Source of the DNA: Bugulina stolonifera
Taxonomy: Eukaryota > Bryozoa > Gymnolaemata > Cheilostomatida > Bugulidae
DNA length: 64,000 bases
Reading direction: 5' to 3'
Assembly (NCBI GenBank): GCA_935421135.1
Contig: OW285194.1
Coordinates: 11,741,376-11,805,375 of the forward strand
Shown here: positions 14,401 to 29,400 of the stretch, piece after piece
How the letters are laid out: each line of letters starts with the position of its first letter
Numbering within the stretch: the first letter of the stretch is position 1
Notes under the pieces: generated by a model
What the model saw: only the letters and a program-made list of their open reading frames with translations
Database searches by the model: none
What the model was told of the DNA's origin: nothing
Position numbers and translations under genes: made by a program

Positions 14401-17400
14401 GTTGTAGGTCTAAGTACTGTTAGACACACACACCCCTGCTGCAGTAGGTCTATACTGCAGCAAATCTAAATTATAAATGTGCATGACTTTGATTACCAGT
14501 TATTAGCCCATGTGCTTGTCTATCCTATCCTATCCTATCCTAGATAAGCCCTTTGAATCTATGTACATTTAGAGCACATTGAATCTGTTGGAATGTCCCA
14601 CAAATGCCATTACAAGTATTTTTGCAGTAAGATATGGTGGTTCTGGGATGGTCTTCATTCCTTCCTGCCATTACTTTCTCATCAGTCATTACACTGCCAT
14701 CATGGACTGATAGGATTATACGTAGTGATGAAATGATTGTATCTACTAACAGTTCATTACTCTATATTCTTCCTCTGCTCCACACCCAGGTCACCCTGCT
14801 AAAGGATTTATGCAATACTAATCTCCTCAAGTTGTCTTGGTAGTTGGCTACTACCTATTCAAATCATCCCACTATACTAATGGAAGCATGCATATGGTAC
14901 AATTGTATCATGGTGGTCAAACTAGCAAATACAAACCCACAGTTTGAATTTATTGCCCCTTACCCGTGTATGGCGCAGCTTAAGCAACCATTGGTATCTG
15001 GGCTAGATCTCTTACAATAACTACTCTGTAATAACTCAGTTTGTGAGTACTGTTTACTGTTTAGTACATACATTAGTGTTGTCTATACTACTGTAACTGT
15101 AACCCAAAGATTAGCTCAGTACTCTTGCTACCAGTAAGATTAATCTATTTACAGATGCTATCAATATTTATATTATTCTAGTGTCATGTTATGCATGGTA
15201 TTCATCTACTTGGTCCCTATGAGAGGCAGCAGTTCCTTACAGTTATATACAACTGACTGTCATCTCATTAGAATGTCCATCTACGTCTCACTGCTCACAC
15301 ATGCGCTACAGAAGAAGAGGGATAACTCCAATTGGCCGTCTTGTTTGTGGCACTAGAGCTAGTCGTTGATTTCTATTGAGAAATGAGTGAAGTGCAAAAC
15401 ATACTTCCCGTATTTTGTCTAGCTCTGTGTAACCCGAGTTTTGTTTTATTTTAGCACTCGGAGAACGGGAGGCGAGTCAGACCGCCCCGTAAGTCAGTCA
15501 TGTCCAGCCTTTGTGGCTGTCTAGGAGTTCGAAGTCAGCCCTCAATCAAACATACAGGTAAGACAATGATTGTATTATATTGATATTGATTTCTATTGTT
15601 GGACGACAGAGAAGGCAGGATCGTCTTCTCATCTCCTGCAAACAGACTCAGTTATCTGTGTTACTTTTTTTATGTTAAACCCAGGCTTTGAAAATGCTAT
15701 AAATGTATACATTGCTGATGTATTTCATCTATGGGTGCTGTTTATGATGTCCACTGTTATCCACTACAGCATTGTTTGTTCTATGGGTATACAAAAAGCT
15801 ATAGTTTATAAATCTAAGAGAATAAGTTCACAGCAGAAGTACTGAAATTTCAACTACCATAGTTGATGGTTGGTTCAAAGTACAACACCCCAACTGGTTG
15901 TTGATTTACATGTTTACGCTCAGTCTATGCTTTCACCTGACAGCCATGTCATAATATTGATATCACGACCATCGGATAGCCCATAGAAGTTGGCAGCTTG
16001 TGTGATGTACCACCTAGTGTCATATTTTGTTGTTCGTTCCAATGAAAAATGTAGATGAATGTTTATAATGAACACAACTTTCCTACCATTAGAGTTGGAA
16101 GGGTAGATATTTGCTGGCACAGTGTTCTTTTGCCTTCCAAACACTGTTTATCCTACAGCAAGAACAGGATATTGGTTACTAGTAGTAGTAGCAGCAAACT
16201 AGAGTAACACGTGAGATTCGAGTGGTCAGCATTCAACCTGATCTTATCATAAAAGCTCCTCTCAACTTGCTTGTAACACGTTTCATTCATATAACATGTT
16301 TCATTCATATAACATGTTTTATTCATATAACATGTTTCATTCATATAACATGTTTCTTGGTCACTGCGGAGGTTACTATGGTCTGCTGAAGATCCGGAAG
16401 GTTGTCGTTGCTTTATTAGTCAGAGAAAACTGCTCGGCACTCGCTGTGCTTCAGTTCCATGACTCTGTTCTCCTCTTTTAATACTAGATGTGGATACCAT
16501 TTGTGTTGCAGGTAACGGGATGGTGGCCAAACTGCAACCTGATCTCCCGATGCCACCGGAGCAGGAGCTCAATTTGAAGTTTGCCGAGCTCGTCGATGAA
16601 CTTGATCTTGACCGACCTCACCGGGATGCCATGTTTGCCATGTCACCGGACAAAAAATGGCAAATATATTGCAGCAAGAAGAGGGTAAGTCTCGAAAGAT
16701 TCGCTAGTCTTTACGCAATGTCATCATTTGCGATAAATAAAGTCAAACCTGCTCCAACTAACTTATCCGATTTTAAAATAACCGGAGGTCAAAGTTGAAT
16801 GGTGACTTCATGAATACTTGCACTGTATAAGCATTTAGATTATGACACTCCAAGATAGAGGTGATACAATGAGCTAGCAAAGATTTTGGGGCGTTTTTAT
16901 GGTACCAGGGAATGGCAGTGTCTGATTTGATAGATTGATGTCCATCTTGTGCTACCTATCCTTGATTGTGACCATTATAGGAGCAGGATGACCCCAACAC
17001 TAGCCACTACCCTGACTACTACATAGATCACATAAGTAAGATGTCAGACGTAGTTGTCATCTCCTACAACAATGATGCTGATAGCAGACAGAGCATGGTG
17101 GATAGTCTGAAAACAGCTCTACGCACACAACCAATCAGGTAGCAAAACTATACGCATTTAACCAATCAGATAGCAAAGCTATACGCATTTAACCAATCAG
17201 ATAGCAAAACTTACTCACCTGACTAGTAGGATATTACCCCAAAATACCAAAGCACCTATGTATAAACGACACTGAATACACTGTTACTAGCCATATTGTT
17301 GGATTCTGCAGAAGCGAAATGTAAATTTTGCATATTTCATGTCTGCCAGAGTTCCGTATCCTGTCTGGGAATGATGCCGTACTATATATTGTACTGTTCT

Positions 17401-20400
17401 ATAGAACTACTAACACTCTGAAGTAGAGATGGATGTTTAGTGCCCATTATTCTCTCTCACTCTAATACTACAATATACTCATGTTGCACCTCTTAGTTTC
17501 GTCATCATAACCTGCTGGATATTTCACACTGCAATTATTAGGTCAGACTGGTTATGAAATGCTCTTCTCATCACACTGTGGAAGCCTTTGCTCCTGCTTT
17601 GCTCATAGCCTTTGTTCCATAATAGCGGGTATAACTTGCTGTATATACTTGTAGTTTTGTGACCCGATTCATTGAAAAAGATGGTCTACAATGTTTGCTA
17701 GACTTTTTAAAAGGAATGGACAACGAAACGCTACAAAGCAGTATACATACCAGCATCATAGGCTGTTTAAAAGCATTTATGAATAATACGGTGGGTGGAG
17801 TTATTAGCCATTTTATTTACTGCTAATAAACCTGAATGAGTAATTTAAGTAGACATTGATGAAGGTAATAAACACGCTTTACATCCATCAGTATGGTGTA
17901 TACACACACACATAGCCCTAGATATTGGAAATTCTGGTGCATGTATATACCTTGACTAGCTATGCTCAGTTTACATCCTCTCTTTTAAAACTTGGCGTCT
18001 ATAATGTCTATTATAATATACACGTATGAAATGTATAAATAACCATATATTATTCCAATAACGTTAAGCCTACATGTACATCATAACTCTGGTTTCCTTA
18101 TACTTTTTAAAAGTTCTGGCTGGCGTTGTTGTTTACCTTAATAGGCTAGATGTTACACATTGGTAAGATGTTCATAACAGTCTCTATATTGTTCTGTGGG
18201 GCTTTTTACATGATAGCTCAGATAGCTGATTAGCTGCTGTATAAAACTACTATTGGCCCTTATCTATATGTAAGAAGCATTGCATTTCAGTATCGCCAGT
18301 AACAAAAATTGTTTTGTTTGATTGTATAGAATCTATACTAAACAGAAAGTTGCGTTCGATAGGCACTGTCATTTGACTGACAAAACTAGCGTTCTATTCG
18401 CTAAGTGTGTGAAAAGGCGAAGGTCATAAAGCAGTAACGATTGTAGCAATTCTTTGTCGTTTACACGTGACAGAAGAGGGAAATGGGAGAATGCATGCGC
18501 GATACCGTCGTAGTTTGGAACGATCTCTAAGCTTCTGCTACTCTGTTTCTAACACTCTCTCATGGATATTTTACAGCAAGGGAGAGCTCATGTACTGGCA
18601 CACCCCTCAGCTATCAATATAATAGCCCAGAGTCTTACTTCAGATAACCTCAAAACCAAGATATCAACCATAGAGATTCTTGGAGCCATGTGTTTGGTTC
18701 CTGGAGGTCATAAGAAGGTCTTAGCCGCCATGTATCACCTACAGAACTTTGCTTCAGAAAGGACCAGGTTTCAGGTATGTGCAGTTCTTTTTGTTGATTG
18801 AAATAAAGCAGCGACATTGATGAAGTTGAAGAATTACAGTCAGTTTCGTGTGTTACTAGTTAGTCATATGTACATGTGTACAAATTGACTCCCAGATATG
18901 TTATTGGATTGTATTGATTCTGTAGACGCTTATAAACGACCTTGACCGGAGTACTGGGGTATACAAAGATGAAGTTGCTCTCAAGACTGCCGTTATGTCA
19001 TTTATCAACGCCATGCTCAAGTACGGCTCTGGACAGGTAGGATACGATAAACTGTGTCGGTCTCCTTATATTATGATATGTTGTCTTTACCATAGTCTTG
19101 CTCACACCGTCATTCTGCTCATATGTTATATGGTTTCATATCTGACAGGTGGAACCTAATGGTTGTTTCTTGTATATTGATTTTACTTCTCATGAAGTTT
19201 TGTCTACAATATGGAATTGTCTACACAATGACTATGGGATAACAAGAGGAAATAACTCCAATAGAATTGCCACTTACCAAGCATTTTCTTGTGAACTGCA
19301 TATGAAAGGGTTTACTTGCTAAAATACCATTGTCACGTGTGGGAGTTATCGTTTCCTCTGTTATAGTATATGTATAATAAACATGTAGTTGTTCTATTTT
19401 AGCAAATACTGGAGTTTAGGATGCACTTGCGGTACGAGTTCCTGATGCTTGGCGTGCAGCCAGTTATAGAAAAGATGAAGAAACATGGCAACTCCACCCT
19501 CAACAGACACATTGAATTCTTCGAGCTTGTTAGGAACTCTGATGAGAAAGAGTTTGCCAAAAAGTTCGACTCGGTAAGGAGATTATTTCAAGATGAGCGG
19601 AAATGGCATTCGTGCTTCCGGCCATTGTTGTGTATTTCTGTGAGGCTTCACAGTGTATGATTGTTTTATGATCACAATGTATGACGATTTATTTATTTTA
19701 GAAGGTCAAATGAATATGACTATTAATTATACTAGTTCCTGTTCACTTTTTTGCGCACAGGTTCACGTGGACACAAGAAGTGGAACTAACATGTTCGAGT
19801 TACTCAGAAAGAGGCTCTGTCTCTCCTCTTCATATTCTCATCTTCTGTCGATCCTCAAGCACTTCCTCATGTTACCCAGTAAGTAGTGCTAAATCAGTTC
19901 TCATTTGTTATTTGCTAAAACTGTTTGCAACACCATGCGGTATATGCTAGGTGCTTAGGTAACCCAGAATGCTTCCTTGTCCAGTTGAAGGAGTCTTCAT
20001 GGCTGCTTAGAAGTAAATTTCTTTGCAATGAATAGAAATATTTATACTTACATACATGGAAGTGAATCTTCAATCAGTCGAAAAGCTCCACATGGCTGGA
20101 CTTTATTAACATTTGGAAGTTGTCCTCACTTTGTGTATTATGAGTAAATGACAGTCTACGTTGTGTAACGAGTCTCTATTGCTGCGGACCTAATAATGAG
20201 TTTATATGATTAACAGATCAGGCTAAAGGAACCATGTACTGGTCATTGATAGACAAGTTAGTCCAGCAGGTCACTCTACAACAGAAGGACGGATCTAACC
20301 CCGACACTGAGGTAGCAGAGATTGATGTCAACAAAGTCGTAAGGCAGTGAGTATCTATTATCAGCTCCTCATACTAGCAGTACACCTAAACTGTATCGGT

Positions 20401-23400
20401 ACATCTGTGTTCGCATCCCTTCACCGAAGCTTCACGTATGCACAGTGTTTTAGTTGTCTGGCGATTAATTTTACTAGTTTCACTTGCTTTCAGCCATCTA
20501 CCATTATTTTGTCTAATTTATAAGCAATTCAATTTTATTTTAGTTCCTATTTATGATTTCATGATAGACCTGCGTGAAAATTGTGTTATAATATAATAGT
20601 ACATGTTGTATTAATGCTTCCTCGAGGGTGGCGTTTATTATTGGCTACTGGTCAGTAAAGAGTAGTAGAATAGCAGGCTGTGATAAGGTATCTAACCAAT
20701 CTCAAACTTGGTCGCATTAGTAGTAGTATTGGCCTATAACTTAGATCATATTAGAACAGCCCAAAGGCAGGTTTGGATGGCGTGATTCATCAACTCTGAG
20801 AAATCTGTTTCCATGCAGCAGCAATAAATACAAATTTTCAGTCAGTATTGTGTATTTCGTTAAATCAAAATTGGTAGGGCAGTACCAACAATGTAAGTTC
20901 TGTGCCTGCTAGTAACGTTAATTATACCTGTGTTATAATACTAGTTTTGAAAATAATAAAATTTTTGCATTGGAAACTATTTCTTTGGATTTGTCTTTCC
21001 ATGACTGTCATACGTTTCCATTGTAGAGTGAAACAACCAACCAACCTGCAACAATACTGTGTACATAATAGTTGGTAGCAGTACTCACTGTAATATTCCA
21101 CTCGTAGACTAACAACGCCTGTAATACTATAACACTGTATCACTACTAACCACCTAACTCCCAGTAAAAGCTTCATGACAACAGCTTTGCTGAAATCTTT
21201 ATGTAGATATTTGGTCTTTTGAGGGTGTTTGGTTTACATATGCTAGGATTTGGTGGTCACGTTTGATTGGCTATTGTAGTAGCTCTATGCTGGTCTTGTT
21301 ACATGTATGAGAATGTCGTAATGTAAACGATGATTGAGTTGCTAGGTGAACAGTATCATGTGCTAAGTTGGTCTACTTGGTCTTCCTCTTCAAATGTCCT
21401 GCTTTTATGTAATAATCTAATTCAAGGGTCAAGGTCGCCTCCCTAAGTATTCAGAGCATTATGGCAACTGCTAAATATATGCTTGGAAAAAGTAATGAGT
21501 CTAATTAACCATTGGGTAAAATTAACATTGGGGCAGTGTTGATGTTTGTTATATCCAGGAGTTATCCTCTCTCTTCTTTCGTTAGGAGAGAGAGGATAAC
21601 TCTGTTATATAGTTCAGTCTGCTGTTTATAAGGGCTGGATGCTGTAGGTGTGTGGTCTGTCCGGAGAGCATGCTAGTTTAATCACAGCTTCATAATCGGT
21701 CTCTTCTTGCTTTCGTTTGTTGGTGCCGATTTCCAAGTCTCTTTGTCAGATGTGTTCTCGTTGGCTTGAGAATGAATAACGATTGTGGATCTTGAGCTAA
21801 GGTTTTGGGGTTTTAGAAGTTGTACTATAAACTGCATTGGACATTTGTGACAAAGTTGAATGCTGATGTTGAGGCACATGGTGTTACTAAATAGAGTTGA
21901 CGTTTTGATGCATGTTAGCAACATTTTAGCTTTTGTCCCACAGGTAATTTTTTTCCACTATTGTATATCAGTCGAAGGTAAGATCAAGTGGCATGTAGTA
22001 GTTGAATATTTTTGGTGATTGACAATGTTAAACTTTATATCATGGAATTTGTGGGAATGATGTAGCTATGTTAGGTTGAGGAAAGACAACTTCTAACGCT
22101 GTAAAATAACTGATAATGCTTATCCATGGCGCTCTCCAATGCTGGTCTACTTGTTACTTATTGATGATGTACATGCATTACAATTCAGTCTATTTTCATA
22201 CCGAGTCGTAAACATTGCACACATAATAAAGAGTTGAGTGTAACATTTGATGTTACCGTTATATAGGTTAGCCCAGGAAAATGAAGTCAAATCTGCCCAG
22301 TCTAAGATACGAGAGATTCAGAAAGAGAATGACGAACTAATGAGACAGTTCGCTAAGAAGGAGAGAGAATGTGAGGCTAAGACTCAGGAGAAAGAGGAGC
22401 TTATGCAGGTACACAGTCTATAGTCATTCTACATGGTACACAGTCTATAGTCACTCTACATATGTAGTGCATGTATACTGTGGTACAACATGTATGGTAC
22501 ACAGTGTATGAATATTCATTGTAAGAAACACATCAAAATAAAAGCAACACATCAAAATATTAAAACTTCTGCTTTTGCAATCAAGTGCAGAGGTTGAAAA
22601 CTCCAAATTGGCTACACGGCAGTCATTCAGAAATCATATTTGATGTTATTATTAATCAATTTAGAAACATGGATGCAATCATGATACTAGCCTCCTTTTA
22701 GTATAGCCTAGCGATGCATAGAGATATTTTTTAATGTCATAGAGAAATGAGTTTGTAATGAAAGACAAGCCTATTATGGAATGATTTATAAGTCTGACAT
22801 GCTTGTACAGTTCATTGTGAAATAAGTATCAATCATCAGTCAATTATTATAGTATATTGTTGTGCGTATATACAATGTACATATACATGTAGACCTAAAA
22901 TGCAGTATCCATATACGTTTACTATCATGAAAGTGTTGTCTAGATGTGCGTTACATTGTACAATCATATCAGTATTATTAAAGTATGTACATGTATAATA
23001 TGCAAGGTCTATATTATACATTGCATGGTAGACTATCACCACTTTTTGTTCCTTGTTATACAGACAGTAAATGACATGAAGACCCGGCTGGAAGGTCAAA
23101 CAGCAGAAGTCGTACAACTAACTACTAAAATCAACGAGCTGCAAGCACACCTACTGGTAGAGAGACAGGAGAAAGAAAAGCTACAATTATTTGTTAAATC
23201 TGGTAGCCTGCCTGATGATACTAAGATGGGGGCTATCAACTCCTTACCTATACCACCCGTACCTGCACCACCAGGAGGTATAGAATTGTGGTTGCATTAT
23301 GTCGAGGGCTAATGAATTAAAAAATGATTTATATGATATTTATCTGAAACATGACACACTATTATTACATCACTATGTGTAAATGTTTAACAAACCTGAT

Positions 23401-26400
23401 GCCATGAAGCGTCTGCAATGGGGGTTTTCAACTTATGTTAGGAGTAGGCCGAGTGCATGTCTAGTGAGTTTACGAAACCTACTTTGAAATGTTGGGTTTG
23501 TCATACAATCGAATCTACAGCCATAGCTACATGACTCATATCTACATGTACATGTATATCTATGATTGTAACTCTCCCCAATATGTAAACATGTCCAGTA
23601 TGTCTACAGGTCCACCGCCACCACCACCTCCTCCACCAGGTATGGGACCTCCACCTCCTCCCCCACCACCAGGGGCTCCTGGCCCACCCCCTCCTCCTGG
23701 TATGCCCAGCTTTAGTGCACCGGCTAAAAAGAAGGTTCCTAAATCAGCTGTGGCTCTCAAATCGTTCAACTGGACTAAAATAACTGCGGTATGTTAGACT
23801 GTATGTTAGACTGTATGTTAGACTGTATGTTAGACTGTATGTTAGACTGTATGTTAGACTGTATGTTAGACTGTATGTTAGACTGTATGTTAGACTGTAT
23901 TCAGTGGTTGGTACATGTGCAATAACATCTTCTTTCTAGCAGGATGGAAAACTATTGTAGCTTACAGAGCACTATATCCATGTCCTCTGATATTCTAGGT
24001 TTTTGCTGTGTAAATAACAGACCTTTGACAGATTTTCTAAAAAAATTAAATGTTGTACATATACAATGTATTTTGTCGAATCTGAGACAGTAACATGTAG
24101 ACGTTATTTATTAGTAATAAAGTAATTGTGTAGATATTGATTCTCAAGTTATTTTTTACATCTATTATAATAGTTGAAGTTGTCTTCTCATGTTATGATC
24201 CTCATCAACATGCTATTACAGTATACATGTATATAAACTGACTGTTAGCTGGTTATGTCTCTGGATATTTGTTTGACGAAAACACGGCATGTACTTCCAG
24301 TGATACTATTGTTCAGTATTTATAATGGTGACATATAAAATTCATTTGAAATAAAATACAGTTTTACTGGTAATGTTGCTTCAGGAGTGTCCACCACTGG
24401 TACTGGTACTCGTCTTGTGTCTTTGTTACATACATATAGGCTACTGTTACAGGATAAGACTAAATCAACTGTCTGGGACAGCACTGAGGATGAGAAACTA
24501 TATGAAGAGCTGGACCTACAGGAATTCTCTCAGATGTTCTCTGCATATCAACCCAAAGAAGGAACCCCAGCAGTCGTCGATAATATCAGTCAGAAAGCTA
24601 AGGTACGTTATACTCAGAGAGAGAGGCTAACATGATTACATTTGATGTAGGTAATAATCTCCGAGACGGTTAGAGGTTCGGCCATATTTTATCATAATGT
24701 GTCGTTAACAGAGTAGAATGTACAGTTAATACTGATTTGGTAGATGTCACATGACAGGAGTTACGTGTGCACACTGAGATACATAGCAGATGAGGAGTCC
24801 TGTAGAGGATGTGTATTGAGATTATCTGCAATATAGTGTCCTTATGTTATAACGGTACACCATATCATGGGTATCACTATGACATGAAATACTGTGCTCA
24901 TGAGGAACCATATTTAAATGGATCCATAATCATTCCATGGAAATGTGTATTATATTACATACAATATTACTAAATTATACAACGTTGTGCTATTTTTCAA
25001 GTACATGATGTAGAAGTTGTTTGCTCTTGCATTGTATGTTTATATTATTATTTATCTTCTTCCTTATTTAATAGGAATTGTCGCTCATTGATGGCCGTAG
25101 AGCCCAGAACTGCACTATTCTACTTTCTAAGCTAAAGATGAACAATACAGAGCTGACTAAGGTAGAATTTCTATACCAAATGTTGTCTACATGCTTGTTC
25201 GAAATAATAATTATTTTATTTTATCTCTATATTCCGTTGTATGAAATTACTGCTTGTACTGCAGGCAATCTATTCAATGGATGACAGTGAGGAGTTACCT
25301 AAAGACATGTGTGAACAACTGCTCAAGTTTGTGCCCACTCCAGAAGAGACTCAGATGTTGGCAGAGCATGAACACGAATTGGATACTATGGCAAGGGCTG
25401 ACAGGTTCTTGTATGACATGAGCAAGTGAGTTTCTGATACATACTCTTATATTATCATATCGACATCACATAGTCAGTGCCTGTGATCGATGTTAGGTTG
25501 TAGCATGAGCAGGTTCTTGTATGATATCAGCAAGTAGATTCCTTAAAGCCGAGGCACAGCCACTTGCAGCCACTTGCAGCTAGTGCTTCGGCTGCTAACC
25601 ACATTCTACTTTTACCAGACTCTTGCGGCAGGGTCAACAAGTTCAAAATTTTGAACTTGTTCTCACTAATTCACTATAGTGACTGTTATGTAACCACAAA
25701 GTGGTTAGCACCAGTGCATTAGCTGCAAGTGGTTGTGCGGTTAAACTGTCATGCATACATGTACCCTTATATTGTTGTGTGAGGTATGGTGTTGCGTTTA
25801 ATGGAAATCATTTTTGACATGATTATTTTGCATTATATCTTCCAGTATAGTAACTGCATCTGGTATTGTTATGTTTGATGATAATTCACTAATAATGTAT
25901 ATATAATTATATTGATATCCCATTTCTCTAGTCAACATGTACAAGTTGAAAATCAGTACCAAATCAGTCTCTTGTTTAAAGGAATTAATTAGTAACTGGA
26001 GAGATTAGCTAATATTTGCATTTATATTGCTTTCTCTGATTGATATATCAGTCCGTAGGTTAATATTTATATGTACATTGTATATGCAACTCTGTCATTA
26101 CTAGTGCGTAGTGTTGGCCTATGACATATAACCATAAGTATAGACCGAGTATGACACCTGATTTTAGTTATAGTATTAGTATGTTCAGCTTATTATACAG
26201 TGGATATATTCTATGATACATTTATGTTATTCCTTCTACAGAATTCCCCATTACGAGCAAAGATTGAAGGCACTGTTTTACAAAAAGAAATTCTCTGAAC
26301 GAATTGGAGAAGCCAAACCTAAAGTCATGGGTAAGCACTAGTCGATTCTATTAATAATCACGAGTCTCAGTCACTGGGTTTGAAGTATTCACATATTTTG

Positions 26401-29400
26401 GCTATTGTGAACACTGGTCTATCTAAGAATTCTTCTGGTGTTATTTTACACCATGTTATTGGAGGTAAAGGAAAATATAAAATAATATCAATGAGTTGTG
26501 ATAGTTTTCTGCGCTGTTGATTAACGTACATTTCTTGTCACCTGTGACATAATAAGTGTTCAGTTGTTATTTGATATTTTATCGTACATTTCAGATATCT
26601 TGGAGGCCTGTAAACAGTTACAGAACTCGAGGAAGATTCGCAAGCTGTTAGAGATTGTTCTGGCGTACGGTAACTACATGAACAAGGGTAACAGAGGTAA
26701 CGCTTTCGGTTTTAAAATATCCAGTCTGAGTAAGATACAGGATACTAAATCTTCTGCTGACAGAGAGATTACTATGTTACACTACCTCGTGGAACTATTC
26801 GATAAACAGGTTAGTCATGTGACTCTCATCTTATTGGTTTATCTTTAGATTGCTTGCTATTGGCTAGCTCTGAGTTTGGTAGTCGATTTGGAACATTTCA
26901 GTAGCAAAGGAAATAAGTAGCCATTTTAGTACCCTCTTATACTATCTTGTATGGGTTGGGCTACCAGATGATGACCATGATGATAACTTAGATTTCAGTA
27001 TTTATTCATATTCAGTACGTTATTTAATATTTTTTATTTGAACTTGTACTTTCCAATTGATTGGCTGTTGTGTGTATAATATGTTGGTATACATACTCTA
27101 TATCTAGTTGACAAGATGTTAGCTTTCATATTATATTGTTTTAGTTCCCTGAAATGGGCAAGTTAGAAACGGAAATCAGCAAAGTACGGGAAGCAGCCAA
27201 AGTGAGGTAAGGATGATTCCACTCAAAAGTTTGTCTCCAACATACTTGGACCTCAGTCTAGCTATAGTGAAACCCGGTCTAGCTAGTAGTAGCATCCAGT
27301 CTAGCTAGTAGTGGCATCCAGGATCGAATGGCATTAGTTTAACTCCATGGTCTCATATTACTCATGAAAGGATCATGTTTTGGCATATTATGCTTGACAA
27401 CCAACTACATTGTATGTAATGGGTGCTGTTATGTACAGCTGTTGTTAAGTGACGGCTGTTAGGTCTTACCTGTTTGCTAGCACACTGAATGTGAAGTTGT
27501 AAGCCACAGATGCTTCACCACTACTTGTCGGTAACTGAAAATATTACAGCTTGTTTGTTCATTAAGGCTTGCATGTTGACCGCTTCATAGATATAGAGTA
27601 TGTACAAAACTTTTTTTGAGCTGCCATTCATGGACATCATGCTGGGTGTGTTATAGATTATATTTCATACTTAGCTCTTGTACCCCCATATAATTCTCTA
27701 CTATGACAGTCTGCCTGAGCTTGAGACCGAAGTGAAGAAACTTGGTAAGGAGATGAAAGAGATAGAGAAGGAGATGCTACACCAGAGGAACCACAAGACA
27801 GGACATCCATACGATAAGTTTGTGGCTGTCATGGGAGACTTTATTACCGTGGCCAGCTACAAGTATTCCGAACTTGAAGAAAAGTTTAAAGAGATGCAGG
27901 AGAGGGTAAGTCCTCTATGTTTGCTAATTCAAGTCCGAGTTGTCAGGGTCAGGTACTTGACTACTCAAGTGAAGAAGTTACAGACTTTGATAATAGTCGA
28001 GAATGTACATGGACTTTGTTGAGTATTTTCTACTGATTGAACCCAAGTCTAACGTTCTCAATTTATTCTCCGACTGTTAGAAATGATGTGAAGTATGAGC
28101 CTGTGTGTGAGAATAGTTACTATTGCCTGAACAATTGTCCTAACCAACAAACGTCTTTGACACCGTGTGACGCGACGCTATTAGTTAGAGATTCAGGTGA
28201 TGCTGTAGCATTTCGCTAAATTCAAAAGTGTATATCCTCTGACCAGAAAGAGAGATGTAGGGTGATACTTATTGTGATGGGGTACTAAGTGTGTTGCTAC
28301 TTTTAGTATACCAAGGTCACTCTGCTATTTGCCGAAGATCCAAAGAAGATTAGTCCAGATGAGTTTTTCGGAATATTCGACAACTTCCTGCAGAGTCTAA
28401 ATGAAGTAGCTGGGCAGAACCGGCGGAGACAGAAGAAGAAGGAAGAGGAGGCTAAGCGAGCTAAGATTGAGAGTCAGGTATGTCTTCTGCGTGACTCAAC
28501 TATGTTTTCTGTGTGACTCGACTATGTCTTCTGCTTGACTCGACTATGTCTTCTGCTTGACTCGACTATGTCTTCTGTGTGACTCGACTATGTCTTCTGT
28601 GTGACTGGGCAAAGCACTACTCTAACACGTTGCTCTGTCCAGATATTTAAATGTAGGAAATACAATGTAGATCTCTTTGATTTTATATCGTCAAAGCAGC
28701 TTCAAGCTTTGAACTATGGGAAGGGTAGGCTCTCACCTGTATATTTAGTAACATCAGCTTACATAGCATTGCGTGTTGTGCAGATGAAAGCTGAGAGAGA
28801 AAGGAGGGCCAACGAGAGGAAGATCTCCAAGATGGGCAGTAAAGGAGGACAAGGAGAGGACCAGGAACCTGGTGGCAAGGGAGAGTTTGATGATTTGATA
28901 TCTGCTCTCAAGACGGGTAAGTATTCTAATCGTTGTACGTGTACTATGTATGTACGTATGTATGTGCTTACTCATATATACTACGTATGTACTTACTCAT
29001 ATATACTACGTATGTACTTACTCATATATACCACGTATGTACTTACTCATATATACTACGTATGTACTTACTCATATATACTACATATGTACTTACTCAT
29101 ATATACTACATATTATGTATTTACTCATATATACTACATATGTACTTACTCATATATACTACGTATGTACTTACTCATATATACTACATATGTACTTACT
29201 CATATATACTACGTATGTACTTACTCATATATACCACATATATGTACTTACTCATATATACTACGTATGTACTTACTCGTATATACTACGTATGTACTTA
29301 CTCGTATATACTACGTATGTACTTACTCATATATACTACGTATGTACTTACTCATATATACTACGTATGTACTTACTCGTATATACTACGTATGTACTTA

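Larger units (their letters stand above)
5509..15454 (+). other. DAAM intron 1 (about 9.9 kb), no gene seen inside
   Basis: This is the longest intron in the window. It holds a GTCA microsatellite (8833-8859), a 5 x 50-bp minisatellite (10154-10403), a TIR element (11126-11296) and a TATCC run near 14520-14542. A 73-codon minus-strand frame at 12347-12568 begins with a signal-peptide-like stretch ([18 protein letters not shown]), but no further exon could be found, so I do not call it a gene. Its length and position make it the likeliest place for DAAM enhancers or an internal promoter before exon 2. Confidence 0.6.

Noticed and set aside
16153..16344. Minus-strand frame with MNETCY repeats
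   Set aside because: It is a translation of the 18-bp minisatellite and lacks coding context.
23560..23769. Gly-rich minus-strand frame
   Set aside because: It is the antisense of the DAAM FH1 polyproline exon.
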